64,000 nt of DNA from JANJTY01 sp038257155. Its GTDB lineage: Bacteria > Pseudomonadota > Gammaproteobacteria > Xanthomonadales > Xanthomonadaceae. The notes under the pieces are model-generated. The model was not told where the DNA came from. It ran no database searches and saw only the letters and a program-made list of their open reading frames with translations. How positions within the stretch are numbered: position 1 is the stretch's first letter; each line of letters starts with the position of its first letter. This document shows, one piece after another, positions 54,384-63,848 of the stretch. The translations under genes were made by a program, and so were the position numbers. The stretch spans positions 57,171 through 121,170 of the forward strand of contig JBBSJP010000010.1 in the NCBI GenBank assembly GCA_038257155.1, in the 5' to 3' direction.

Positions 54384-56624
54384 ATGAGCAAACCCAAGCG
54401 CCCCTACAGCAAGCCGGCCGGCGGCTGGGACGCGCTGCTCAGCTCCTATGCGGCAATCAGCGAGCAGGGCATCGTCGGCAAAGGCGCCAGAACCATGATG
54501 CGCGCCAATCAGCCCGATGGATTCGACTGCCCGGGCTGCGCCTGGCCCGACCGCAATCCTCACTCCAGCTTCGAGTTCTGCGAGAACGGCGTCAAAGCAG
54601 TGGCCGCCGAAGCCACCAGCCGGCGCATCGGTGCAGACTTCTTCGCCGAATACACGGTCAGTGATCTGGCCCAGCGCGACGATCACTGGCTGGAGGCGCA
54701 GGGGCGTCTGACCGAACCGCTGTGCTTTGACGCGGTCAGCGACCGCTACCAGCCGATCACCTGGGATGCAGCCTTTGCCCTGATTGCAGCGCAACTGCGC
54801 ACCCAGACGTCTCCGCATCGCGCCCTGTTCTACACCTCGGGTCGCGCCTCCAACGAAGCTGCCTTCCTCTACCAGCTTTTCGTGCGCGAGTTCGGCACCA
54901 ACAACCTGCCGGACTGCTCCAATCTTTGCCATGAGCCATCTGGTGTGGCGATGGGCGAGCAGATCGGCAGCGGCAAGGGCACGGTGACGCTGGATGACTT
55001 CGAACGCTGCCTGGCCATTTTCATCTTCGGCCAGAATCCCGGCACCAACCATCCGCGCATGCTGGGTGAACTGCGCGCCGCCGCGAAGCGTGGCTGCCGC
55101 ATCGTGGCGGTGAATCCGCTGCGCGAGCGCGGCCTGGAGCGCTTCGCCAGCCCGCAGCACGCCGGCGAAATGCTCACTGGCGGAAGTACTGCCATTGCCA
55201 GCCATTACTACACGCCGCAGATCGGCGGCGACCTGGCTTTCGTCACGGGCCTGATGAAATGCGTGCTGGAGCGGCGCGCCGAGGATACCGACTTCATCGC
55301 AGCGCACACCCTCGGAATCGATGCATTGCGTCTTTCGCTCGATGCGACGGACTGGCCCGCGATCGAATCCGAATCCGGCCTGTCGCGCGCGCAGATCGAG
55401 GAGGCGGCGGATGTCTACTGCGGTAGTGCGGCAACCATCTTCTGCTGGGGCATGGGCATCACCCAACACACCCGCTCGGTTGCCACCATCCAGGCTCTGG
55501 TCAATTTGCTGCTGCTGCGCGGCAATATCGGCAGGCCGGGTGCCGGGCCTTGCCCCGTCCGAGGTCACTCGAACGTGCAGGGCGACCGCACCATGGGAAT
55601 CTACGAGAAGCCTTCGCCGGCGTTTCTGGATCGTCTTGGCGCGAGCTTCAGCTTCGAGCCGCCACGTGATGACGGACATGATGTGGTTGGCGCGATCGCC
55701 GCGATGGAACGTGGCGAGATCGATACCTTCTTCGCCCTGGGCGGCAATTTCGCCGCGGCGACGCCCGATACGCAACGCACTCAGGCAGCGCTGCGCCGTT
55801 GCGGACTGACCGTGCACGTCTCGACCAAGCTCAACCGCTCGCACCTCGTGCATGGCAAGCAGGCACTGATCCTGCCCTGCCTGGGGCGCACCGAAGTGGA
55901 CCTGCAGGCCGAAGGTCCGCAGGGCGTGACGGTGGAGGACTCGATGAGCATGGTGCACATCAGCACCGGCATGAACGCGCCGGCGTCGGCAACTTTGCTA
56001 TCGGAACCCGCAATCGTGGCGCGCCTCGCTGCCGCCACGCTGCCCGAATCGCGCACGCCCTGGTTGTGGCTGATCGGCCACTACGACCGCATTCGTGAGC
56101 GCATTGCCGAAGTGGTCGATGGCTTCGAGGATTTCAATGCGAAGGTGCGTGTGCCGGGCGGTTTCCACCTGCGCAATGCGGCGCGCGAGCGCGAATGGCG
56201 CAATCCGGAAGGCCGTGCACTGCTGATGCCGCACGCACTGCGCGGCTCGCAGCAGCGTGCGGGTCAACTGCAGCTGATGACCGTCCGCAGCCACGACCAG
56301 TACAACACCACGATCTATGGATTCGCCGACCGCTATCGCGGCGTGGATGGCGAGCGTCGGCCGCTGTTCATCGCACGCGCCGATCTGGATCGGCTGGGGC
56401 TGCAATCCGGCGAGCGTGTCGATCTGGTTTCGGTCTGGCGCGACGGCGAGCGCGAAGCCTGCGACTTCCTGCTGGTTGAATACGCCATTCCAGTCGGCTG
56501 CGTGGCCAGTTATTTTCCAGAGACCAATGCCCTCGTGCCACTCGACCATCATGCCGAACGTGCCCGCACCCCGGCGTCGAAATCGATTCCGGTGCGGATC
56601 AGACGACGGGTCGGTCCCGCCTAG
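54384..56624 (+). CDS. FdhF/YdeP-family molybdopterin oxidoreductase
   Basis: 746 residues. The N-terminal cluster segment is FDCPGCAWPD (C-x2-C), followed by the YdeP-like KAVAAEATSRRIGADFFAEY. SNLCHEPSGVAMG supplies a Cys-His pair where FdhF has Sec-His. Further cofactor contacts are FIFGQNPGTNHPRML, VAVNPLRERGLERF and RGHSNVQGDRTMGI. C-terminal DQYNTTIYGFADRYRG is typical of the YdeP group. YdeP is linked to acid resistance in E. coli, but its substrate is unclear. No membrane or export signal. It is followed by the small winged-helix gene and fdhD. Confidence 0.9.
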   Translation: MSKPKRPYSKPAGGWDALLSSYAAISEQGIVGKGARTMMRANQPDGFDCPGCAWPDRNPHSSFEFCENGVKAVAAEATSRRIGADFFAEYTVSDLAQRDDHWLEAQGRLTEPLCFDAVSDRYQPITWDAAFALIAAQLRTQTSPHRALFYTSGRASNEAAFLYQLFVREFGTNNLPDCSNLCHEPSGVAMGEQIGSGKGTVTLDDFERCLAIFIFGQNPGTNHPRMLGELRAAAKRGCRIVAVNPLRERGLERFASPQHAGEMLTGGSTAIASHYYTPQIGGDLAFVTGLMKCVLERRAEDTDFIAAHTLGIDALRLSLDATDWPAIESESGLSRAQIEEAADVYCGSAATIFCWGMGITQHTRSVATIQALVNLLLLRGNIGRPGAGPCPVRGHSNVQGDRTMGIYEKPSPAFLDRLGASFSFEPPRDDGHDVVGAIAAMERGEIDTFFALGGNFAAATPDTQRTQAALRRCGLTVHVSTKLNRSHLVHGKQALILPCLGRTEVDLQAEGPQGVTVEDSMSMVHISTGMNAPASATLLSEPAIVARLAAATLPESRTPWLWLIGHYDRIRERIAEVVDGFEDFNAKVRVPGGFHLRNAAREREWRNPEGRALLMPHALRGSQQRAGQLQLMTVRSHDQYNTTIYGFADRYRGVDGERRPLFIARADLDRLGLQSGERVDLVSVWRDGEREACDFLLVEYAIPVGCVASYFPETNALVPLDHHAERARTPASKSIPVRIRRRVGPA

Positions 56625-56657
56625 CATCGAGTCGCCCCGGCGCGGAGTGCTTTGGAG

Positions 56658-56712
56658 GGCGGGTCTTGAACCCGCCATTTCAGCAGCGGCGGGTACAAGA
56701 CCCACCGTCCGC
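56658..56712. repeat. GGCGGGTCTTGAACCCGCC hairpin repeat
   Basis: A perfect 7-bp stem (GGCGGGT/ACCCGCC, loop CTTGA) at 56658-56676 is followed by a related imperfect copy GCGGGTACAAGACCCACCGT (56690-56709). It is a dispersed-repeat type and lies between the YdeP-like gene and the winged-helix gene. Confidence 0.6.
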
Positions 56713-56787
56713 TTCGTCCGTGATCCACTATGGCGAGCTGCGCGCTTTGCAGCGTCGATAAGCACTGCAAGGACGGATAATGCCCGC

Positions 56788-57042
56788 ATGCCTGACACAC
56801 TCACCGCGTCATCGAAAACCCTGCATCGCGTTCTCGACCTGGTTGCCAGCGAGGAGGGGCTCTCCATGGCGCGCGCCTGCAAGCGACTCAGCATGTCGCG
56901 GAGCGAGCTGCAGCGATTGCTGACACAACTGGGCTCCGACGAATCGCTGGGTGGCCTCGATCTGATCCGGATTGAAGCGGGGCAGGGACGCGACACCTTG
57001 TGGCTGACCAAGCGTGCGCGCGCGGCGGGAACGGCGCCATGA
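56788..57042 (+). CDS. Small winged-helix protein upstream of fdhD
   Basis: 84 residues, MPDTLTASSKTLHRVLDLVA ... LSMARACKRLSMSRSELQRL ... GLDLIRIEAGQGRDTLWLTK. The pattern is a helix-turn-helix plus beta-wing, as in small MarR/LysR-like DNA-binding modules. The stop overlaps the fdhD start by 4 nt (ATGA), so the two are translationally coupled. A cofactor-linked regulator of the molybdoenzyme genes is plausible; ModE-like or FdhD-partner roles are guesses. The frame is open further upstream, within the preceding gene region, and is not used. Confidence 0.7.
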   Translation: MPDTLTASSKTLHRVLDLVASEEGLSMARACKRLSMSRSELQRLLTQLGSDESLGGLDLIRIEAGQGRDTLWLTKRARAAGTAP

Positions 57043-57824
57043 TCGAACCACTCTCTCGACATGCTGCGCAGCGCTTCTCGCCGGAGGGCGTGCTGCCCGT
57101 GCACGAGACCCTTGCGGAGGAAACTGCCATCGCCCTGCTGTTCAATGGCGTGCCGCACGTGGTGACCATGGCCACGCCGCAGGATCTGGAAGACTTGGCC
57201 AGCGGCTTCGCCTTGAGTGAGGGCATTGTTGCCTCGCTCGATGAACTGAGCGTTGTTGAGGTGTTGCAGCGTGACAACGGTCTTGCCGTGCATCTGTCGA
57301 TTCCGGCCCAACGCTTCGAAGCCCTGCAGGAACGGCGCCGCAATCAGGTCGCCAGCGGGGGCTGCGGATTATGCGGTGCCGAGGCGCTGGACTCGGCGAT
57401 CCGCCCGGTGCGCTGCGTCGAGCTTGATACGCGAATTGCCGTCGATGCGCTGCATGCGGGTTTTGCGGCGCTCGCCACGGCGCAGTCCCTGAATCGCGAC
57501 TGCGGTGGCCTGCATGCGGCTGCCGCAATGGTCGGCGAGACGCTTCTGGGGCGCGAGGATGTGGGTCGCCACAACGCGATGGACAAGACCATCGGTGCCC
57601 TCGCTCGTCGCGGCGCCGTGGCGGATGCCCTGCTCGTTACCTCACGCGGCTCCTATGAACTCGTCCACAAGGCAGCCGAAGCCGGCGTTGGCATTCTGGC
57701 GTCGGTATCCGCACCCACCGCATACGCCGTGCGCCTCGCCGAGACTGCTGGTATCACTCTGATCGGATTTGCCCGTGCCGGTCGCCTGACCGTGTACTCG
57801 CATGCGTGGCGCGTCTCGGCCTGA
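57039..57824 (+). CDS. fdhD: Formate dehydrogenase accessory sulfurtransferase FdhD
   Basis: 261 residues from ATG 57039 (coupled to the preceding gene); an in-frame start at 57000 is less likely. The sulfur-transfer motif is GGCGLCGAE (C-x2-C). The rest includes VHETLAEETAIALLFNGVPH, GFALSEGIV, LHAAAAMVGETLLGREDVGR, HNAMDKTIGAL and the C-terminal GRLTVYSH. FdhD passes sulfur from IscS to the Mo cofactor, which formate dehydrogenases need for activity. Its presence suggests that at least one of the two molybdoenzymes upstream requires a sulfurated cofactor. Confidence 0.95.
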   Translation: MIEPLSRHAAQRFSPEGVLPVHETLAEETAIALLFNGVPHVVTMATPQDLEDLASGFALSEGIVASLDELSVVEVLQRDNGLAVHLSIPAQRFEALQERRRNQVASGGCGLCGAEALDSAIRPVRCVELDTRIAVDALHAGFAALATAQSLNRDCGGLHAAAAMVGETLLGREDVGRHNAMDKTIGALARRGAVADALLVTSRGSYELVHKAAEAGVGILASVSAPTAYAVRLAETAGITLIGFARAGRLTVYSHAWRVSA

Positions 57825-58182
57825 GTGGACTTTGAGGGGGTATTCATGTCGCTTCGATTGCGAGTGAGGCCGAGCTGCTTCGGCGGTTCGGGGTTTGCGC
57901 AATAGCCACCTGAATCAAGCCTGGGGCCTTGCCAGAGTCTGTCGCACTTCTGAGTGATTTCAAGGCTTTCGAGGCGCCATTTTGGGGGCCGTGAGACCGC
58001 TACAGCGGCACTCTGGCGCAGCTGTCGAAGTTCGTGTTAACTAGCTCGGCGCCCACCAGGGTGCGGGGAAAAGACGGAATCAAAGCTGGCCAGGAAGTCG
58101 CGAGCCATAACCATGCTCGCCAGCGGCCTGTGCGTGAGTTCCGACTTCGCGTGGCACACCACAATCGGGGCCTGCACTAGTC
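57825..58182. other. 358-bp gap, promoter region of the large secreted protein gene
   Basis: No gene, repeat or clear hairpin was recognised. The sequence is less GC-rich in places (for example GTTAACTAGC near 58037) and presumably carries the promoter for the gene at 58183. Confidence 0.4.
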
Positions 58183-61100
58183 ATGAATACACACTTTCGC
58201 ACCGAGTCCGTCGGCATGTCAGTCGACGCGATCAAAGCAATCAAACCGGGGCACGCGGCGCGCTTCACCTGGATTCGCAGCGTGGGTCTGCTGCTGGTCA
58301 TGGCGCTGATTTCGGCTGCCGCCAGCGCCGCCACCAGCAACTACACGTTTACAACGGCGACCGACGATTCGCTAACCGACATGACCGGGTCGACACATCT
58401 GCTCGGTGGCGATCTGGATGACATCGCCTCGCCGGTTACCAATATCGGTTTCGACTTCTTCTTCCAGGGCGTGCGCTATGGCCAGTTTTCGGTCAATGAC
58501 AACGGTGCGCTGCGTCTGGGTCCAACCCAGGTTCAGAATGCCGGACCGTATCAGCCGCTGGCGCAAGCGGCGCCGGTCATCATCACGGCATGGGGTGCCG
58601 ATCAGCGCACCCATTCAACTGGTCGTGTTCACCACCGGGTGATCGGTGCTGCACCGAATCGCGTGTCGGTGATCGAGTGGAGCACCATGCAATCCAATTT
58701 CAATGCCGGCGGCACGGCCGATCTGACTTATCAGGTGCGCTTGTATGAGACCAGCGGCGCGATCGAGTTTGTCTACGGCAGCATGACGTTGAGCGCTGCC
58801 GGTGCCGGCGCTGCCAACTCGAATGATCCACAGTTCGGTTTCTCCTCTACCAACACCGCCGGCAATGTCGGCAGCGTGACCGCGGCGCAGGATGGTGTAC
58901 CAGATCCCACGTTCGATGGTTCGAGCGCGATACCGACGAGCAACTTGTACGTGGCTGGACCGATCACGGTGTTGACCTCGGCCAGCGACGGCAGCCGCCG
59001 CGTGTTTGCCTTTGATCCGCCGCAGCCGGATGCGGCGCCTTCCGGCCTGAACTTCACTGCCACCTCGCAGACCTCAAGCACCCTGAACTGGGTAGACAAC
59101 GCGACCAATGAACTGGGCTACGCGATCTATCGTTCTCCCGATGGCGTCAATTACAGCTTTGTCGGATCGGCCGCAGTCGATGCAGTCAGTTTCGTCGACG
59201 CCTCGCTGTTTCCGGGTACGTCCTACTTCTACCAGGTGCACTCAGTAACCGAAGGCGCACTCAGTCTGCCGACCTCAGGCAGCGTGACGACCAATGCCCC
59301 GGGAGCCATCGCCTCCACCGCGGTTGGCGGACTCTGGAGCCTGCCGGCGACCTGGGACAGCGGCATCGTTCCGGGACCCACCGACAACGTGACCATCGCT
59401 GATGGCGCCGTCGTCACCATCGACACGGCTGCCGTTGCCTTGAGCGTTGTGGTCGGCGCTGGCGGCGCTGCGGCCGAACTGGTATTTGATTCTGCCCTCG
59501 CGCGTTCACTCACGGTGGGTGCCGATGTACGGATCCTGGCCAATGGCAGGCTTGCGTCGGCTGCGGCCGGAGTCGTCACGACGCATGCCTTGGTGGTCGG
59601 GGGCAGCCTGGTCAATCAAGGGCAACTGGATTTCAGTACCAATGCCGACACTGCAGGGGCGATTCTGACCTTCGGCGCGGGCGCAACAGATGTCATGCTT
59701 GGTGGCGGTGGTGCCGTCACCGACGTGCGCGCGATCACGATTGCCAAGGGGTCCCAGCAAACCGTGGTAACGCTGAATCCAGTCAATTTCACCGTGCGCG
59801 GCGCGGTGGTTGATTCGGCGACCGCTGCGTTTCTCACGCTGACCAGCGGAACCTTCAGGATTGCTGGCACGTTTGCCATGACCAACCGCCTTTTCTCGGT
59901 GGCTGCTTACTCGATTCCTGCCGCCGCCGGCTTGTGGCTGGACAACCCGAACTTCACGGTAGCCGGGCTGAACGGCTCGCCGAGCACCGTGGGTCTGCTG
60001 CGTATTTCCAGTGGCACCTACATTGTCGGCACCGGCCCGGGAAACACCATGGGGGCCGGAACCGGCGCGCGCTTCGTGATCGAAGGCGGCGCCCTGGCCA
60101 TCGCCGGTCGGCTGCAGTCCACCTCGATCGTCAACTACACCCAGACGGGCGGATTCGTGCACGTCTGCACCGCGGGCAATGCGGCTGGGACGGCATGTTT
60201 CGGCCTTACGGCAGCCGCCAACACCTTTGATTTCGCCGGTGGCGCCCTGGTCCTGGTCAACCCAAGCACAGCTGTAACCCCGTTGGACTACAGCGTCAGC
60301 CCGTCTGCAACCTTTGTCACCAATCCGGCAGTTACCAACCTGATCCTGGGCAGCGGCGTGTCGCCGCCGGCGGCCGTGTACCGGGTGCTCGGCGCCACGC
60401 CGCGCGTCCAGGTGACTGCTGGGCGAACCATGAACGTGGGCAGCGGCGCGGCTGGCGGAACCGTTTTCTTCCGCGGTACGACCCTCCTGAACCAAGGCAC
60501 CATTGCGGTTCAGGGCGCCAGTTCACGGCTCGACTTCGCCGCCAGCGGACCGATGACCTATACCGGCACCGGTGTGTTGGGTGTGGCCGGCACCCCGTTC
60601 GCGGGCGTCGGTATCAGTGCCAACAGCCCGACCGGCGACAACACCACGCTGAACGCACCGATCTTCGTCAACCGGGTCAATTTCTTCAGCGGCGGATTTT
60701 CCAGCAGCGGATCGCTGACTCTGGGAGGCGGCGGAGCAACGACAGCGATCGTGCAGATGGGCAACTCGACCACGCCGAGCAATGCAGGTGGATTCGACAT
60801 TTCGCCGGCATTTGATCTGGGCACAGGCGGACAAGTCATGCTGTATCTGCGCCAGACCACGCCGCGCGTTACCGGTCCCGAGATCAATCCGACGCGGGTG
60901 CTCAGCGGGCTGACCGTCGATGAGAACAACCCGGCTCACAGCGTGACCCTGGCTGGTGGCGACCTGACGGTTACAGCGGCAGTGACACTGGCAAACGGCC
61001 GTCTGATCACTGGCGTCAACACGCTGTCCACCGGGACAGTTGGCGTGGTTCGCACGGCTGGTTACGTCGACGGCAACCTGCGCCGGACGGCAACGGCCGC

Positions 61101-63120
61101 CGGAGCGCTCACCTTTGACGTCGGCACGGCAAACGGCTACTCGCCGGTGAGCTTCAACGTCACCGCCGGCACCTTCCCGGCCGACATCACGGCGAGCGCG
61201 GTTCAGGCGACGGCTCCAGGGTTCACCCCGCCCGAGCTGGTCATCGGCCGTCACTGGTCGCTGGATGCGACCGACATCACTGCCGACCTGACCTTCACCT
61301 ACCTTGATCCCACCGACCTCGGCACGCTGGATGAAACCGGTCTGCGCATCTATCGCGGCGTGGCTGGCGTTTACAGCGACCTGGGCGGTGTCATCGACAC
61401 CGGCCTCAATACCGCAACCCTGACCGGTGTCACCACGTTCTCCGAATGGACCCTCGGGGGCGAACTGGTCGGTGAACTGAGCTTCACCGGTGGCATCAAC
61501 TGGGGTGATGAGCTGGTGGGAAGCACCAGCGGTGCTCCCCCGATCACACTCTCGAACATCGGATTCGCGTCACTCGAGGTGACCGGGCTCGACACTGCCG
61601 CGGCGCCATTCGAGCGCACCGGTGGCACCTGTGCCATGTCGCTGCCAATCATCATTGCCGCAGGCGACAGTTGCACCCTCCAGTACAGCTTCTCTCCGAC
61701 GCAAACCGGGCCTGCGCTTCAGGACATTGCGGTCACAGCGAACGTCGACGGCAGTGGAACTTTCACACTGAGCGGCAATGGCGTGCAGGGCAACCTGGTG
61801 ATCGATCCGCTGGCCATCGACTTCGGCGATGTGCTTGTCGGTTCGGGCAGCGGCGCCAGCGCCGTGACCCTCTCGAACAACGGCACGGCCAGCCTCGATG
61901 TGACGGCCCTGACCGCTGCGGCAGCACCTTTTGCACTCAGCGGCGGAACCTGCGGTATGGCACTGCCGATCAGCATCGCCGACGGCGCCAGTTGCACGCT
62001 CGAGTTCACCTTCAGCCCCACCGCCTCGGGTGCTGCAGGCCAGACCCTGAACGTCACTGCGGATGCGCCGGGCAGCGGCACGATCGAACTGGATGGCAAT
62101 GGCGTGCAGGGCAACCTGGTGATCGCTCCGAACGGTATCGACTTCGGTGATGTGGTGGTGGACGACACCAGCGCTGGCGTGTCGGTAACCCTGACCAATG
62201 ACGGTTCCGCGAGCCTGGATGTGACCGCGCTAACAGCGGCGGCTGCGCCTTTCGCCCGCAGCGGTGGCACCTGCGCAGCCGCGCCACCCATCACCCTTGC
62301 GGCTTCCGACAGCTGCACGCTGGAGTACACCTTCAGTCCGACTGCCACGGGCTTCTCGGATCAGACACTCACCGTTTCCGCCAATGCACCGGGCAGCGGA
62401 AGCATCTTGCTGGAAGGTACGGGCGTGCAGGGCAATCTGGTGATCGATCCGACCAGCATCGACTTTGGCGATGTGGGGATTGGCAGCGACAGCGCCGTGC
62501 AAACGGTGACGCTGTCGAACACCGGGACTGGCAGCCTTGATGTGACGGATCTGACAGCGGCGGCTGCGCCGTTCGCGCTGAGCGGCGGAACGTGCGGGGC
62601 CTCGCTGCCGATCAGCATTGCCGATGGCGCCAGTTGCACGCTGGAGTTCACTTTCAGCCCCAGCGCGGTCGGTGCTGCGGCCCAGACCCTCACTGTGACG
62701 GCGGACGCTCCGGGTAGCGGCAGCATCCAGCTCGACGGCAATGGGGTGCAGGGCAACCTGGTCATTACACCGGCCATCCTGGACCTGGGTGACACGATCG
62801 TTGGCGAGATCAGCGACGTGGGTACGATCACGCTGAGCAATGACGGCGACGTGTCACTGGAGGTTAGCTCGCTGACCCTGGCCGATCTGCCCTTCGTGCG
62901 TACTGACGATGGCAGTTGCGGCAATTCGCTGCCCTTTACGATCGCCAGTGGGGGTTCCTGCACCTTGACCTACGTTTTTGCCCCGACAGCAGACGGTCCG
63001 GCGCAGCAGGTCTTCGCGGTTGGCAGCAATTCGAGTGGCGATACGAGCTTCGAGCTGTTTGGAGGCGGACTGCCAGCACAGGACGAGATCTTCTTCGATG
63101 GCTTCGAACCGCTCAACTAA
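58183..63120 (+). CDS. Large secreted adhesin-like protein with five choice-of-anchor D-type repeats and a GFEP end
   Basis: 1645 residues. A basic N-terminus and hydrophobic signal (about 27-48) are followed by a beta-rich domain (NIGFDFFFQGVRYGQFSVND), an FN3-like domain (APSGLNFTATSQTSSTLNWV), a G8-like region (GGLWSLPATWDSGIVPGPTD), a long beta-helix-like stretch, and five repeats of about 107 residues starting GNLVIDPxxIDFGDV ... GGTC ... SCTLEFTFSPT ... GNGVQ (choice-of-anchor D/ASPM-SPD-2-Hydin-like). The protein ends DEIFFDGFEPLN. It has no C-terminal membrane helix. It is likely surface-exposed or released. No strong ribosome-binding site precedes ATG 58183; ATG 58216 is an alternative. 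Confidence 0.82.
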   Translation: MNTHFRTESVGMSVDAIKAIKPGHAARFTWIRSVGLLLVMALISAAASAATSNYTFTTATDDSLTDMTGSTHLLGGDLDDIASPVTNIGFDFFFQGVRYGQFSVNDNGALRLGPTQVQNAGPYQPLAQAAPVIITAWGADQRTHSTGRVHHRVIGAAPNRVSVIEWSTMQSNFNAGGTADLTYQVRLYETSGAIEFVYGSMTLSAAGAGAANSNDPQFGFSSTNTAGNVGSVTAAQDGVPDPTFDGSSAIPTSNLYVAGPITVLTSASDGSRRVFAFDPPQPDAAPSGLNFTATSQTSSTLNWVDNATNELGYAIYRSPDGVNYSFVGSAAVDAVSFVDASLFPGTSYFYQVHSVTEGALSLPTSGSVTTNAPGAIASTAVGGLWSLPATWDSGIVPGPTDNVTIADGAVVTIDTAAVALSVVVGAGGAAAELVFDSALARSLTVGADVRILANGRLASAAAGVVTTHALVVGGSLVNQGQLDFSTNADTAGAILTFGAGATDVMLGGGGAVTDVRAITIAKGSQQTVVTLNPVNFTVRGAVVDSATAAFLTLTSGTFRIAGTFAMTNRLFSVAAYSIPAAAGLWLDNPNFTVAGLNGSPSTVGLLRISSGTYIVGTGPGNTMGAGTGARFVIEGGALAIAGRLQSTSIVNYTQTGGFVHVCTAGNAAGTACFGLTAAANTFDFAGGALVLVNPSTAVTPLDYSVSPSATFVTNPAVTNLILGSGVSPPAAVYRVLGATPRVQVTAGRTMNVGSGAAGGTVFFRGTTLLNQGTIAVQGASSRLDFAASGPMTYTGTGVLGVAGTPFAGVGISANSPTGDNTTLNAPIFVNRVNFFSGGFSSSGSLTLGGGGATTAIVQMGNSTTPSNAGGFDISPAFDLGTGGQVMLYLRQTTPRVTGPEINPTRVLSGLTVDENNPAHSVTLAGGDLTVTAAVTLANGRLITGVNTLSTGTVGVVRTAGYVDGNLRRTATAAGALTFDVGTANGYSPVSFNVTAGTFPADITASAVQATAPGFTPPELVIGRHWSLDATDITADLTFTYLDPTDLGTLDETGLRIYRGVAGVYSDLGGVIDTGLNTATLTGVTTFSEWTLGGELVGELSFTGGINWGDELVGSTSGAPPITLSNIGFASLEVTGLDTAAAPFERTGGTCAMSLPIIIAAGDSCTLQYSFSPTQTGPALQDIAVTANVDGSGTFTLSGNGVQGNLVIDPLAIDFGDVLVGSGSGASAVTLSNNGTASLDVTALTAAAAPFALSGGTCGMALPISIADGASCTLEFTFSPTASGAAGQTLNVTADAPGSGTIELDGNGVQGNLVIAPNGIDFGDVVVDDTSAGVSVTLTNDGSASLDVTALTAAAAPFARSGGTCAAAPPITLAASDSCTLEYTFSPTATGFSDQTLTVSANAPGSGSILLEGTGVQGNLVIDPTSIDFGDVGIGSDSAVQTVTLSNTGTGSLDVTDLTAAAAPFALSGGTCGASLPISIADGASCTLEFTFSPSAVGAAAQTLTVTADAPGSGSIQLDGNGVQGNLVITPAILDLGDTIVGEISDVGTITLSNDGDVSLEVSSLTLADLPFVRTDDGSCGNSLPFTIASGGSCTLTYVFAPTADGPAQQVFAVGSNSSGDTSFELFGGGLPAQDEIFFDGFEPLN
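61471..63072 (+). repeat. Five in-frame ~321-bp coding repeats
   Basis: Units start at 61471, 61789, 62110, 62431 and 62752, so the last four are spaced exactly 321 bp. Each later unit begins GGCAA(C/T)CTGGT(G/C)AT and ends GGCGTGCAG or similar. Units 2-4 are most alike and unit 1 and the last are more diverged, as expected for internal expansion. Confidence 0.9.
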
Positions 63121-63143
63121 GTAGATCTGCGGTCTCACTTTCG

Positions 63144-63171
63144 GGCGCCCCTTCGGGGGCGCCTTTTTTTT
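63144..63171 (+). terminator. Intrinsic terminator
   Basis: GGCGCCCCTTCGGGGGCGCC is a strong hairpin followed by TTTTTTTT, 24 bp after the stop of the large secreted protein gene. It is the clearest rho-independent terminator in the window. Confidence 0.95.
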
Positions 63172-63280
63172 GCGGAGGCTGGTGCGGCGCGGCGACTGCC
63201 GGCGCACTTGAGGCAGCGGGTTGGAACTTGCTGGGTTCTTGCGTGTGAAGCGGAGCCGGCTTCCGGTCGCGAGCCCTGGC

Positions 63281-63763
63281 TCAGTCGCGAAAATTCTCAA
63301 ACTGCAGCGGCAACTCCAGCTCGGCCTTGCGCAGCAGGGCCATGGCGGCCTGCAGGTCGTCACGCTTCTTGCCCGAGACGCGCAGCTTTTCGCCCTGGAT
63401 CTGCGCCTCGACCTTGATCTTTTCGGCCTTCAGCATCGCTACGATCTTCTTGGCGATGGGCTGTTCGATTCCCTGTTTCACCGTGATGACCTGGCGCGCC
63501 TCGGCCAGGTTCGTCTCGACCTTGCCTTCCTCCAGGCAGCGGATGTCGATCTTTCGTGCGACCAGGCGGCCGCGCAGGATGTCGAGCATCTGCTGGAGCT
63601 GGAATTCGCTGGGCGCGCGCTCGGTAATGGCGAATCCATCGAGCTCGAATCGCGCATTGCTGCCCTTGAAATCGAAGCGGGTTTCCAGTTCGCGGTTGGC
63701 CGTGTCGACGGCATTGGTCAGCTCGTGCTTGTCGACTTCTGAAACGACATCGAAGGAGGGCAT
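63281..63763 (-). CDS. yajQ: YajQ-family cyclic di-GMP-binding protein
   Basis: 160 residues from ATG 63763; GGAGG lies about 5 bp upstream. The frame is open to 63994 but runs into the IS element. The sequence MPSFDVVSEVDKHELTNAVD, then ETRFDFKGSNARFELDG, and VSGKKRDDLQAAMALLR with C-terminal LPLQFENFRD, is nearly a full match to the UPF0234/YajQ consensus. In Xanthomonas and Pseudomonas this protein binds c-di-GMP and nucleic acid and affects virulence transcription. Confidence 0.95.
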   Translation of the reverse strand: MPSFDVVSEVDKHELTNAVDTANRELETRFDFKGSNARFELDGFAITERAPSEFQLQQMLDILRGRLVARKIDIRCLEEGKVETNLAEARQVITVKQGIEQPIAKKIVAMLKAEKIKVEAQIQGEKLRVSGKKRDDLQAAMALLRKAELELPLQFENFRD

Positions 63764-63848
63764 GGCGGCTTTACGATGGGATGAAATGGCGCAATAGGGT
63801 AACCCGACGGCCATGCTTGTCCCAGACGCCTGCGCCTCGGCAGGTGTA

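Noticed and set aside
54517..54711. Selenocysteine-type recoding in the formate-dehydrogenase-like genes
   Set aside because: No in-frame TGA interrupts either molybdoenzyme gene; the YdeP-like protein has a cysteine at the expected position.
54069..55958. 629-codon minus-strand ORF opposite the YdeP-like gene
   Set aside because: It spans the REP pair and two genes' coding strands and has no recognisable domain.
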